Assembly: GCA_021813085.1 (NCBI GenBank) | Contig: JAKAMA010000167.1 | Location: 1-5,920 of the forward strand | Reading direction: 5' to 3' | Source: Chloroflexota bacterium | Lineage (GTDB): Bacteria; Chloroflexota; Dehalococcoidia; DSTF01; JACRBR01 | DNA length: 5,920 nt | In this document: piece after piece, positions 1-5,353 of the stretch | Position numbering within the stretch: the first letter of the stretch is position 1 | Layout of the letters: each line of letters begins with the position of its first letter | Position numbers and translations under genes: made by a program | The notes under the pieces: generated by a model | Database searches by the model: none | Told to the model about the DNA's origin: nothing | The model's input: only the letters and a program-made list of their open reading frames with translations

Positions 1-14
1 TGGCCCCAAGTTGA

Positions 15-36
15 ACCTTCCGACCCGGCGGAAGGT
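15..36. repeat. Inverted repeat, 8-bp stem and 6-nt loop
   Basis: ACCTTCCG (15-22) pairs perfectly with CGGAAGGT (29-36) around the loop ACCCGG. A second GC-only hairpin, CGCGCG-TCTT-CGCGCG, follows at 45-60. Neither is followed by a T tract, so an intrinsic terminator for an upstream gene is possible but not shown. I considered a tRNA variable arm, but no T arm or acceptor stem fits around it. Confidence 0.4.
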
Positions 37-139
37 GCGAATCCCGCGCGTCTTCGCGCGCGACAACACGACACCGGAATGCGCGCCCCGCGTCCGTGCC
101 GGTCGCTGGGCCGCTCATCACGGCCCCTCTCGTGTCGAT

Positions 140-150
140 ACTACCGTAGT
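140..150. repeat. 11-bp palindrome ACTACCGTAGT
   Basis: The arms ACTAC and GTAGT are perfect inverted repeats about a single central C. The site lies about 180 bp upstream of the VWA-FHA start codon in otherwise G+C-dominated noncoding DNA, so it could be a regulator-binding half-site pair. There is no independent support, and a palindrome this short can occur by chance. Confidence 0.25.
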
Positions 151-214
151 GAAAGCGCGCTCCGCCGTGTTCCACCTTGGCGCACTCCCGCGCGCCCACG
201 GTCGGAGTGGGACG

Positions 215-243
215 ATTCTCCCACGCCCGCGCTGACCTGTCAA
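215..243 (-). promoter_or_regulatory. Possible sigma-70 promoter reading leftwards
   Basis: On the minus strand an exact TTGACA (243 to 238) is separated by 17 nt from GAGAAT (220 to 215), a 4-of-6 match to TATAAT. The spacing is ideal, but the -10 box is weak. No minus-strand gene is visible to its left inside the window, so it would serve a divergent gene beyond position 1 or be a coincidence. Confidence 0.2.
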
Positions 244-318
244 GGGGTTCCGATGGGGAAAGTTTACGGCCAGAATCAGCCCGCCGAAGAAGTTTTTTCC
301 CGCCCCGCTGGCCGACGC

Positions 319-324
319 GAGGGG
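319..324 (+). promoter_or_regulatory. Ribosome-binding site of the VWA-FHA gene
   Basis: GAGGGG lies 8 nt before ATG 333. A second purine block, AGGAG (327-331), is too close to the ATG to be the main site. This placement decides for the ATG at 333 over the in-frame TTG at 177, which has no comparable site. Confidence 0.6.
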
Positions 325-332
325 ACAGGAGC

Positions 333-2222
333 ATGGTAAGCACCCTTCGGCGGCTCTTGCCCGCACTCGCGGCCGGCGCCGCCCTCCTCGCCGCCGTGGT
401 GGCCGCGCAGGATGCCTCGCTGACGCTGCAAGTTGTGAGCGTGAGCGATGCGGGCTATCCGAAGGCGCAGGCCGTCGTGACGGTCGAGGACACGGCCAGC
501 GGCACCGCGCCGGCGCTGACGCCTGACAATGTCACGGTCGCCCTGAACGGCGCGCCGGCGAAGGTGCTGGCCACCCAGCTCGCGTCGAGCGAGACGACGC
601 CGCTTGATGTGCTGTTTCTGGTCGATGTCAGCGGCAGCATGGCCGGGCAGCCGCTGACGCTCGTCAAGGGCGCCGCGACCGCGTTCATCGCTCAACTTGC
701 CCCGCAGGACCGGGTCGCGGTGATCGCCTTCAGCGACAGGGTGCGCGTTCTCCAGGACTATACGACGGACCACGCCGCAGCGTCCGCGGTGATCGACCGG
801 CTGCAGGCGTCCGGCAACACGGCGCTCTACGAGGCGACGGCCGGCGCCGCACTCAAGGCCGCGACATCGACGGCGAGCCGCCGCGCCATCATCCTGCTGA
901 GCGACGGTGCGGATTACGGCTCCTCCGGCACGGTGTCGCGACAGCAGGCAATCGATGCCGCGGCGAAGGTCGGGGTGCCGTTCTTCGCCATCGGCGAGGG
1001 CAGCGGCATCGACCGTGCATACCTGCAGCAGTTGGCGGCGGCGTCGAACGGGCGCTATCTCGAGGCCCCCGACCCGAGGCAGCTCGGCGACCTGTACGCC
1101 AGCATCGCGCGCCTGCTCCGCAGCCAGTACGTGATCACGTTCGACGCCTCGGGCGTGCATGCCGCCGGCGACGTGCCGGTGACGGTGACGGTGCGTTCCG
1201 GCGCCCGCAGCGCGACCGCGAGCGCGTCCTATCACGCCCCGCCGCCGCCGCCGGCCACGGTGTCGATCGAAGGCGTCCAGCCAGGCGAATCGCTGACCTC
1301 GCGGCGCACCGTCACCGTGCAGGTCGGGGGCGGCCAGGCCGTCTCGCGCGTCACGTTCCAGGTCGATGGCAAGACGGTCGCGGAAGCGACGTCGCCGCCG
1401 TACACGTATACGTACGACCCCGCAGCGTTCGGCGGCGGCGCCCACGAGCTTTCTGTCACCGCACAGGCCGCGAGCGGCCCGGTCACCTCGAAGATCGACT
1501 TCGTGTCCACGCCGCCCGCGCGGGCGGCTGGCGGCGGAGGCGTGGACCCGCTGCTCCTCGCCGCCGCCGTTGTCGTGGTCATTCTGCTGGCGGGCGGGAT
1601 CCTCTTCCTCGCGCTGCACAGGCGCCGGCGGGAAGAGACACCCCCACCGGTCGATGTGGCCGCGCTGCGTCCCGTGCCGGCGCTTCCGCCCGACGCCGTG
1701 CCCGTGGCACCGGAACCGGAGCCCGCGCCAGCGCCGGTCGACGAGCCGCGCGGCCTACTGATCTCCCGCGCCGGCGATGACCTCGGGAACGAGTACGTGA
1801 TCGGCGGCAGCCCCGTGAGCATCGGCTCGGGCGAGCGGTGCGCGGTGCGCATCGCCGACCGAGGCCTCTCGGCCGTGGAGGCGCGGGTCTGGGTGCGCGA
1901 CGGCCAGTTGATGCTCCACCGCATGATGAGCCTGAACGCGATCGCGAACGAGGGGGTGACGGGCGGCTGGTCGATCCTCGAGCCGGGCGACACGTTCCAG
2001 CTTGGGCCGCATACCTTCGAGTTTCGCCTGCTGCCCGTGCCGAAGCCAGCCCCCGACGCCTCCGACATCCCGAACGTGCTGCGGGACCCGGACCGGCCGA
2101 AGGCAGCCTCTGGTGGGGCGGGCTTCCCCGCCGCGCCCGAACCGTCGCGTCTGCGCCTCGTCGAGCTGATGCCGAAGAACGACGTCAGCGCGCCGCCGGA
2201 CCGGGACGAGCGCGCGAGCTGA
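333..2222 (+). CDS. Membrane-anchored VWA / Ig-like / FHA-domain protein
   Basis: This is a 629-residue protein with no gene name that I recognise. Residues 1-25 look like a Sec signal peptide (RR in the n-region, an Ala/Leu core, cleavage near VVAA-QD). A von Willebrand A domain spans about 90-265 with an intact metal-binding MIDAS: D98-x-S100-x-S102, T163 and D191. A Pro tract (303-307) leads into a bacterial Ig-like beta domain (about 308-392). A hydrophobic helix (about 405-428) followed by HRRRR is a clear stop-transfer segment. A Pro/Glu-rich linker (437-472) then leads to an FHA-like domain (about 474-567) and a disordered Pro-rich tail. The predicted topology is VWA and Ig outside, FHA in the cytoplasm. 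The FHA site is degenerate: S499 stands where the GR arginine is expected, and A514 and E516 replace the Arg and His of SRxH, though S513 remains. VWA domains commonly mediate metal-dependent adhesion, and FHA domains bind phosphothreonine proteins. A role with the neighbouring pilus genes is inferred from position only. The domain calls are firm; the function is not. Confidence 0.85.
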   Translation: MVSTLRRLLPALAAGAALLAAVVAAQDASLTLQVVSVSDAGYPKAQAVVTVEDTASGTAPALTPDNVTVALNGAPAKVLATQLASSETTPLDVLFLVDVSGSMAGQPLTLVKGAATAFIAQLAPQDRVAVIAFSDRVRVLQDYTTDHAAASAVIDRLQASGNTALYEATAGAALKAATSTASRRAIILLSDGADYGSSGTVSRQQAIDAAAKVGVPFFAIGEGSGIDRAYLQQLAAASNGRYLEAPDPRQLGDLYASIARLLRSQYVITFDASGVHAAGDVPVTVTVRSGARSATASASYHAPPPPPATVSIEGVQPGESLTSRRTVTVQVGGGQAVSRVTFQVDGKTVAEATSPPYTYTYDPAAFGGGAHELSVTAQAASGPVTSKIDFVSTPPARAAGGGGVDPLLLAAAVVVVILLAGGILFLALHRRRREETPPPVDVAALRPVPALPPDAVPVAPEPEPAPAPVDEPRGLLISRAGDDLGNEYVIGGSPVSIGSGERCAVRIADRGLSAVEARVWVRDGQLMLHRMMSLNAIANEGVTGGWSILEPGDTFQLGPHTFEFRLLPVPKPAPDASDIPNVLRDPDRPKAASGGAGFPAAPEPSRLRLVELMPKNDVSAPPDRDERAS

Positions 2223-2231
2223 CCGCCGTCC

Positions 2232-2250
2232 CGGGCGCCGACGGGCGCCG
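2232..2250. repeat. CGGGCGCCG direct repeat / GC hairpin after the VWA-FHA gene
   Basis: CGGGCGCCG occurs twice (2232-2240 and 2242-2250), starting 10 bp after the stop codon. Because GGCGCC is self-complementary, the two copies can also fold as a 6-bp stem (2234-2239 with 2244-2249) over a GACG loop. No T tract follows, so it is at best a weak or factor-assisted terminator. Confidence 0.3.
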
Positions 2251-2386
2251 CGGGCGATGGCGGTGCGGACCCGGCAGCTCGTCCGGCCGTCGTAGCGAGC
2301 CGCAGTCCTGTCCAGGCGCCTCGTCCCCCTCAAGCGCCGCCCTCCTCCTGCCGATGTTCATTGGGACGTAAGGGAATGCCCTGTCA

Positions 2387-2415
2387 GGAACCGCAGGATC
2401 CCCTGCTCCCGTCGA
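2387..2415 (+). promoter_or_regulatory. Candidate ECF-type promoter of the sigma gene
   Basis: GGAACC (2387-2392) is followed after 17 nt by CGTCGA (2410-2415). This resembles the GGAAC/TGAAC (-35) and CGTC (-10) pattern of many ECF sigma promoters. Transcription would begin near 2420, leaving a leader of about 25 nt with the Shine-Dalgarno at 2434. ECF sigma factors often transcribe their own genes, so autoregulation by the gene at 2447 is the natural inference. I saw no equivalent pair upstream of the other genes. An imperfect repeat, GCAGG-N4-CCTGC (2393-2406), fills most of the spacer and could be an operator. Confidence 0.5.
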
Positions 2416-2433
2416 TGTGCGCCGCCGACTGCT

Positions 2434-2440
2434 GGAGAGG
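2434..2440 (+). promoter_or_regulatory. Ribosome-binding site of the ECF sigma gene
   Basis: GGAGAGG is a strong Shine-Dalgarno 6 nt before ATG 2447. It favours this start over an in-frame GTG at 2417, which has no such site and would overlap the expected transcription start of the candidate promoter. Confidence 0.7.
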
Positions 2441-2446
2441 GTCCGC

Positions 2447-3022
2447 ATGGTCAGCCTGGGTGCGCCCGCCCCGCGTCCCAACGACGACACGCCGCTCGTC
2501 CTGCGCGCCATCCAGCGCGACGAGGAGGCGTTCGCGGAGCTGTACGAGCGCCACATCGTGCGGGTCTACCGTCACATCTATTACATGGTCGGGAACGCGG
2601 CGGAGGCCGAGGACCTGGCGTCGCAGACCTTTCTGCGCGCATGGGAGGCGATCGAGCGCTACCAGGTGCGCGGCGCCCCGTTCGTCTCCTGGCTCCTCCG
2701 CATCGCGCATAACCAGGGCGTCAGCCACCTGCGGTCCAAGCGTGAGTCGTCGCAGCTTCACGATGGCATCGTCGACGACAAGATGCACCGCGACCCGGAA
2801 TCGGCCTACCAGCAGACCGCCGAGGAGGAGCTCGTCCGGGAAGCCATCCTGCGGCTCCGCGACGAGCAGCGCCAGGTGATCATTCTGCGCTTCATCGAGG
2901 ATCTAGATTACCGGGAAGTGGCCGAGATTATCGGTAAGAGTGTCGCGGCGATCCGCGTCATTCAGCACCGCGCGCTCAACGCACTGCGCAAGCAGATGAA
3001 GCTCCTGGACCCGGCGGTCTGA
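2447..3022 (+). CDS. ECF-type (group 4) RNA polymerase sigma factor
   Basis: This 191-residue protein has the two-domain plan of ECF sigma factors, which direct RNA polymerase to a small regulon. Sigma region 2 spans about 16-84: it contains AIQRDEEAFAELYERH, the AEAEDLASQTFLRAW core-binding/-10 segment, and the FVSWLLRIAHN helix. Sigma region 4 spans about 129-183: LRDEQRQVIILRFIEDLDYREVAEI is followed by a recognition helix with SVAAIRVIQHRALNALRK. A charged linker joins them; there is no region 1 or 3, and the length is usual for the family. No anti-sigma gene (a zinc-binding HxxxCxxC domain or a membrane anti-sigma) is visible next to it. The gene lies between the VWA-FHA gene (224 bp away) and cpaB (164 bp away). 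Control of the pilus cluster is an inference from this position. The closest named ECF subgroup cannot be assigned by eye. Confidence 0.92.
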   Translation: MVSLGAPAPRPNDDTPLVLRAIQRDEEAFAELYERHIVRVYRHIYYMVGNAAEAEDLASQTFLRAWEAIERYQVRGAPFVSWLLRIAHNQGVSHLRSKRESSQLHDGIVDDKMHRDPESAYQQTAEEELVREAILRLRDEQRQVIILRFIEDLDYREVAEIIGKSVAAIRVIQHRALNALRKQMKLLDPAV

Positions 3023-3055
3023 GGGCGACTGGCGGGAGCGGGTGCGGAGCAGCTC

Positions 3056-3086
3056 GGGGGGCAGGGGAAGTCCTGGGGGACGTGGG
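3056..3086 (+). other. G-quadruplex motif between the sigma gene and cpaB
   Basis: Four G runs (3056-3061, 3064-3067, 3075-3079, 3084-3086) are separated by loops of 2, 7 and 4 nt, which satisfies the canonical G3+N1-7 pattern. The G-rich strand is the coding strand, so the motif would also be present in any transcript reading from the sigma gene into cpaB. It starts 33 bp after the sigma stop codon. Effects on transcription or mRNA stability are plausible but unproven. Confidence 0.5.
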
Positions 3087-3146
3087 AGTTGGTGGCCGGG
3101 AGCCGTAAAGCGCGTCCCGGCAGGGCCGATACCTATTCAGCCCGGT

Positions 3147-3160
3147 GGGCCGAACGGCCC
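3147..3160. repeat. Perfect inverted repeat GGGCCG-AA-CGGCCC
   Basis: The 6-bp arms flank a central AA and lie 12 bp upstream of the cpaB Shine-Dalgarno. As DNA it is an operator-like palindrome. As RNA it can form a GGGCC/GGCCC stem with a GAAC loop, extendable by two G-U pairs. Either could tune cpaB expression. GTATAC follows immediately at 3161 as a weak -10-like hexamer, but no matching -35 box is present. Confidence 0.4.
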
Positions 3161-3172
3161 GTATACACACAT

Positions 3173-3178
3173 GGGGGA
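3173..3178 (+). promoter_or_regulatory. Ribosome-binding site of cpaB
   Basis: GGGGGA ends 8 nt before ATG 3187. An upstream in-frame GTG at 3145 lies at the edge of the inverted repeat, has no Shine-Dalgarno of its own, and would add 14 residues not typical of the family. Confidence 0.5.
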
Positions 3179-3186
3179 ATCTAGCC

Positions 3187-4059
3187 ATGGCACGATCAGT
3201 CGCGGGTGGCGTCTCGCCGAGTAGGTTGAACAGGAAGTTCCTCGTCGTGGCGGTGTTGCTCGCCGTCCTCAGCGCGGTGCTCGTCTACGCCAAGATCTCC
3301 GCCAAAAGCGGGACGACCACGGCCAGCTCGGGCGCCGGCACGCAGGTCGTCGTAGTCGCGAAGACGGCCATCCAGCCGCGCACGGTGGTGACGGCGGACC
3401 AACTGGTGCTGAAGAGCATCCCGGCAAGCGCGGTCGTCGGCGGCTCGTTCAGCACCATCACCGACGTTGTGGGGCGGACCGCGAAGTACCCCATTCAGGC
3501 GAACGAGCAACTGACCGCGAGCAACGTGATCGATACGAGCAAGCCGGTCTCCGGCTCGGCGCTGTCGCTCGTCATCCCCGCGGGCAAGCGGGCGATGTCG
3601 ATCCAGGCCTCGCAGGTGAGTAACGCCGGCGGCCTGATCCTGCCCGGTGACTTTGTGGACATCATCTGGACCTGCTGCAGCGGCAAGGCGATCATCGCCA
3701 AGACGCTCCTGCGCGACGTCCAGGTGGCCGCGGTCGCGCAGACGATCGTGGACTCCGGCCCGGTGACCAGCGCCAGCACGACACCCACAGCGGGCGGCAG
3801 CTCGACGGCGCCCATCGCGGCCGGCGCGGCGAAGCCCGACCCGGGCGCCCAGACGGTGACGCTGCTCCTGACGCCGCAGGAGGCCGAGCAGGTCTTCCTC
3901 GCAGAGCAGAACGGCACGTTCCGCATGGACCTGCGTGGCGTCAGCGACACCAGCACGACCGACCCGGGCGTCGTCAACCTGCTGAACATCCTGCCGCCGT
4001 CCGCGCTCGCGGGTATCCCCGACGTGCTCAAGCCAGATGGCTACAAGCCGGGCCAGTAA
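3187..4059 (+). CDS. cpaB: Tad pilus assembly protein CpaB/RcpC
   Basis: This 290-residue protein has the standard CpaB/RcpC architecture. A short basic N-terminus (RLNRK) precedes one membrane helix (about 17-36) that anchors it with the rest outside the cytoplasm. A SAF domain follows at about 53-114 (VVVVAKTAIQPRTVVTADQL through a QANEQLTASNV ending). An RcpC domain spans about 125-251, with the hallmark LPGDFVDII (152-160) and LLLTPQEAEQVFLAEQNG (226-243). RcpC/CpaB proteins belong to the outer part of the Tad/Flp pilus machine; in diderms they act with the CpaC secretin. A low-complexity Ser/Thr/Ala/Gly/Pro insert (about 190-220) splits the RcpC domain. A Cys-Cys pair (163-164) follows the GDFVDIIW motif and could form a disulfide outside the cell. 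The gene opens the tight cpaB-cpaE-cpaF run. The length is normal and no break is visible. Confidence 0.9.
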   Translation: MARSVAGGVSPSRLNRKFLVVAVLLAVLSAVLVYAKISAKSGTTTASSGAGTQVVVVAKTAIQPRTVVTADQLVLKSIPASAVVGGSFSTITDVVGRTAKYPIQANEQLTASNVIDTSKPVSGSALSLVIPAGKRAMSIQASQVSNAGGLILPGDFVDIIWTCCSGKAIIAKTLLRDVQVAAVAQTIVDSGPVTSASTTPTAGGSSTAPIAAGAAKPDPGAQTVTLLLTPQEAEQVFLAEQNGTFRMDLRGVSDTSTTDPGVVNLLNILPPSALAGIPDVLKPDGYKPGQ

Positions 4060-4114
4060 GTCGCAGGATCGTCGTCGGAACGCGGAAGCGCAGCGGGCAG
4101 CGGACGCGCGGGAG

Positions 4115-4132
4115 CGTAGGAGACGTAGGAGA
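4115..4132 (+). promoter_or_regulatory. Tandem Shine-Dalgarno repeat before cpaE
   Basis: CGTAGGAGA occurs twice back to back (4115-4123 and 4124-4132), ending 1 nt before ATG 4134. Each copy carries AGGAG. The first (4118-4122) sits 11 nt from the ATG and the second (4127-4131) only 2 nt away, so neither is at the ideal distance and the first is the more usable. No nearby in-frame start would suit the second copy better. Confidence 0.5.
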
Positions 4133-4133
4133 G

Positions 4134-5327
4134 ATGGCGCGAAACCCTGAGATCGTCACCGTCGACCCGGACCTCGGCACGAGGGCCGAGACGAAGCGCG
4201 CCGCGCAGATCGCTCACTTCACGGTCGTCGGCGAGGCCGGGTACGGGGTCGAGGCGGTGACGGTCGCGAAGGAGCACACGCCGGACGTCTTCCTCGTGTC
4301 GTTCGAGGAGCCGGTGGCGCTTGCGCTCCAAACCATCGAGTCGCTGGCCGACGCGGCTCCGGGCGCGCCGACCATCGTCTACTCCTCCCTGGCCGACGCG
4401 AACTCGGTGCGGCGGGCGATGGTCGCCGGGGCGCGCGACTACATCATCAAGCCGCTGAAGCCGGAGGACCTCAGCCGCGCCGTCTACGGCGTGCTCGAGC
4501 AGGAGGAACGCAAGCGCCTGCGCGCCGACGGCCAGGTAGCCGACACGGCGGCGCGCGGCACCGTCATCACCGTCTTCGGCGCCAAGGGAGGCATCGGCAA
4601 GACCACGATCTCGACCAACCTGGCGACCACGCTCGCCAAGATCACCGGCGCCAGCGTCTGCCTGCTCGATATGGACACGCGCTTCGGCGACGTCGCGATC
4701 ATGATGGACATCGCCGTCGAGGCGAGCATCGCGGATGTGGCGCGTCATCTGGACACGCTGGACCGCGACAAGATCCGTGACTATCTCGTCAAGCACCACA
4801 GCGGCGTCTCGATCCTGCCGGCGCCGCTGCATCCGACGGAGTGGCGCAACCTGACGCCGCAGCACATCGAAAAGATCGTCGAGCTGCTGGCGCAGACGCA
4901 CGACTTCGTCGTGATCGACACGCCGGGAACCTTCAACGAGCTGATCGCGACGACGCTCGAGCTGGCGAACCTGATCCTGCTGGTTACCAGCATGGACATC
5001 GCGAGCATCAAGGACACCGCGCTGGCGCTCGAGATGCTGCGCGCCGCCGGCGTCAGCGAGGATAAGGTCAAGCTCACGATCAACCACTCGACCGCCGCGA
5101 ACAGCCTCCGCGAGGAGGACGTGTCGCGCGTGCTGGAATACGACGTCTTCTGGCGCATCCCGCACGATCTTGCGGTGTCCAGCAGCACCCAGCTCGGGCA
5201 GCCGATCGTCATCGCGAAGCCCTATGCGCGGGTGTCGCGCTCGATCATCGACCTCGCGCACACGCTGACGGGCACCAGGCAGGACAAGCGGGGATTCCTC
5301 GACCGGTTCCTCGGCCGGTCGGCCTGA
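4134..5327 (+). CDS. cpaE: Tad pilus localisation ATPase CpaE/TadZ (pseudo-receiver plus MinD-like)
   Basis: This 397-residue protein has two domains. Residues about 5-125 have a response-regulator receiver fold, with acidic DPD (11-13), S84/S85 and K106 in IIKP. The phospho-acceptor Asp is missing: S56 stands in its place in DVFLVSFEEP. Such inactive receiver domains are typical of CpaE/TadZ. Residues about 141-380 are a ParA/MinD-type ATPase. It has a deviant Walker A, GAKGGIGKTT (149-158; signature K151, P-loop K156), a switch-like LLDMDTRFGD (177-186), and Walker B FVVIDTPG (258-265). All key ATPase residues are present, so the enzyme should bind and hydrolyse ATP. In the family, TadZ/CpaE marks the site, often a pole, where the pilus machine assembles. 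It lies 74 bp after cpaB and 26 bp before cpaF, probably in one operon. The main alternative is a generic MinD-like protein, but the receiver domain and neighbours argue against it. Confidence 0.93.
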   Translation: MARNPEIVTVDPDLGTRAETKRAAQIAHFTVVGEAGYGVEAVTVAKEHTPDVFLVSFEEPVALALQTIESLADAAPGAPTIVYSSLADANSVRRAMVAGARDYIIKPLKPEDLSRAVYGVLEQEERKRLRADGQVADTAARGTVITVFGAKGGIGKTTISTNLATTLAKITGASVCLLDMDTRFGDVAIMMDIAVEASIADVARHLDTLDRDKIRDYLVKHHSGVSILPAPLHPTEWRNLTPQHIEKIVELLAQTHDFVVIDTPGTFNELIATTLELANLILLVTSMDIASIKDTALALEMLRAAGVSEDKVKLTINHSTAANSLREEDVSRVLEYDVFWRIPHDLAVSSSTQLGQPIVIAKPYARVSRSIIDLAHTLTGTRQDKRGFLDRFLGRSA

Positions 5328-5339
5328 ACGGACGCCTGC

Positions 5340-5345
5340 GGGAGG
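5340..5345 (+). promoter_or_regulatory. Ribosome-binding site of cpaF
   Basis: GGGAGG ends 8 nt before ATG 5354, in the 26-bp gap after cpaE. It is a strong site at ideal spacing, and it fixes the start of the truncated gene. Confidence 0.7.
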
Positions 5346-5353
5346 CAGAGACC

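Larger units (their letters stand above)
1..332. other. Leader region without a convincing gene
   Basis: I see no gene here. The short open frames overlap one another on both strands, have Arg/Pro-rich compositions typical of GC-rich noncoding sequence, and show no recognisable domain or good ribosome-binding site. The region holds a hairpin (15-36), a CGCGCG-TCTT-CGCGCG inverted repeat (45-60), an 11-bp palindrome (140-150) and a weak minus-strand promoter-like pair (215-243). It must also contain the promoter for the downstream VWA-FHA gene unless that gene is read from an operon starting to the left. I found no convincing + strand sigma-70 or ECF promoter in it. A TTG at 177 is in frame with the downstream gene but would add 52 residues with no domain character in front of a clean signal peptide. 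Confidence 0.6.

Noticed and set aside
10..60. Possible tRNA 3' half with a long variable arm
   Set aside because: The hairpin and GCGAATCCC look suggestive, but no 5-bp T stem, anticodon arm or acceptor pairing can be built around them.
177..332. TTG-initiated N-terminal extension of the VWA-FHA protein
   Set aside because: It would add 52 Arg/Ser-rich residues ahead of a clean signal peptide. ATG 333 has a well-spaced GAGGGG.
1404..1413. 10-bp palindrome ACGTATACGT
   Set aside because: It lies inside the VWA-FHA coding sequence and is explained by the Tyr-Thr-Tyr-Thr codons of the Ig-like domain.
276..1619. Long open frame of 447 codons on the minus strand, antisense to the VWA-FHA gene
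   Set aside because: The product is Arg/His/Gly-rich with no recognisable domain. It mirrors the codon bias of the + strand gene, which has clear domains. Such antisense frames are common in GC-rich DNA.
4077..4106. Second ECF-like promoter (GGAACG) before cpaE
   Set aside because: No CGTC-like -10 box occurs at 16-18 nt; the nearest is CGGACG. The short gap also suggests co-transcription with cpaB.
4927..4955. GGAACC inside cpaE as an internal ECF promoter
   Set aside because: The sequence 17 nt downstream is GACGAC rather than CGTC, and the hexamer is part of the conserved region just after the Walker B motif.
4041..5261. Long open frame of 406 codons on the minus strand, antisense to cpaE
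   Set aside because: The product is dominated by Arg, Asp, Val and His repeats and has no domain. The + strand frame encodes an unambiguous ATPase, so this is a composition shadow.
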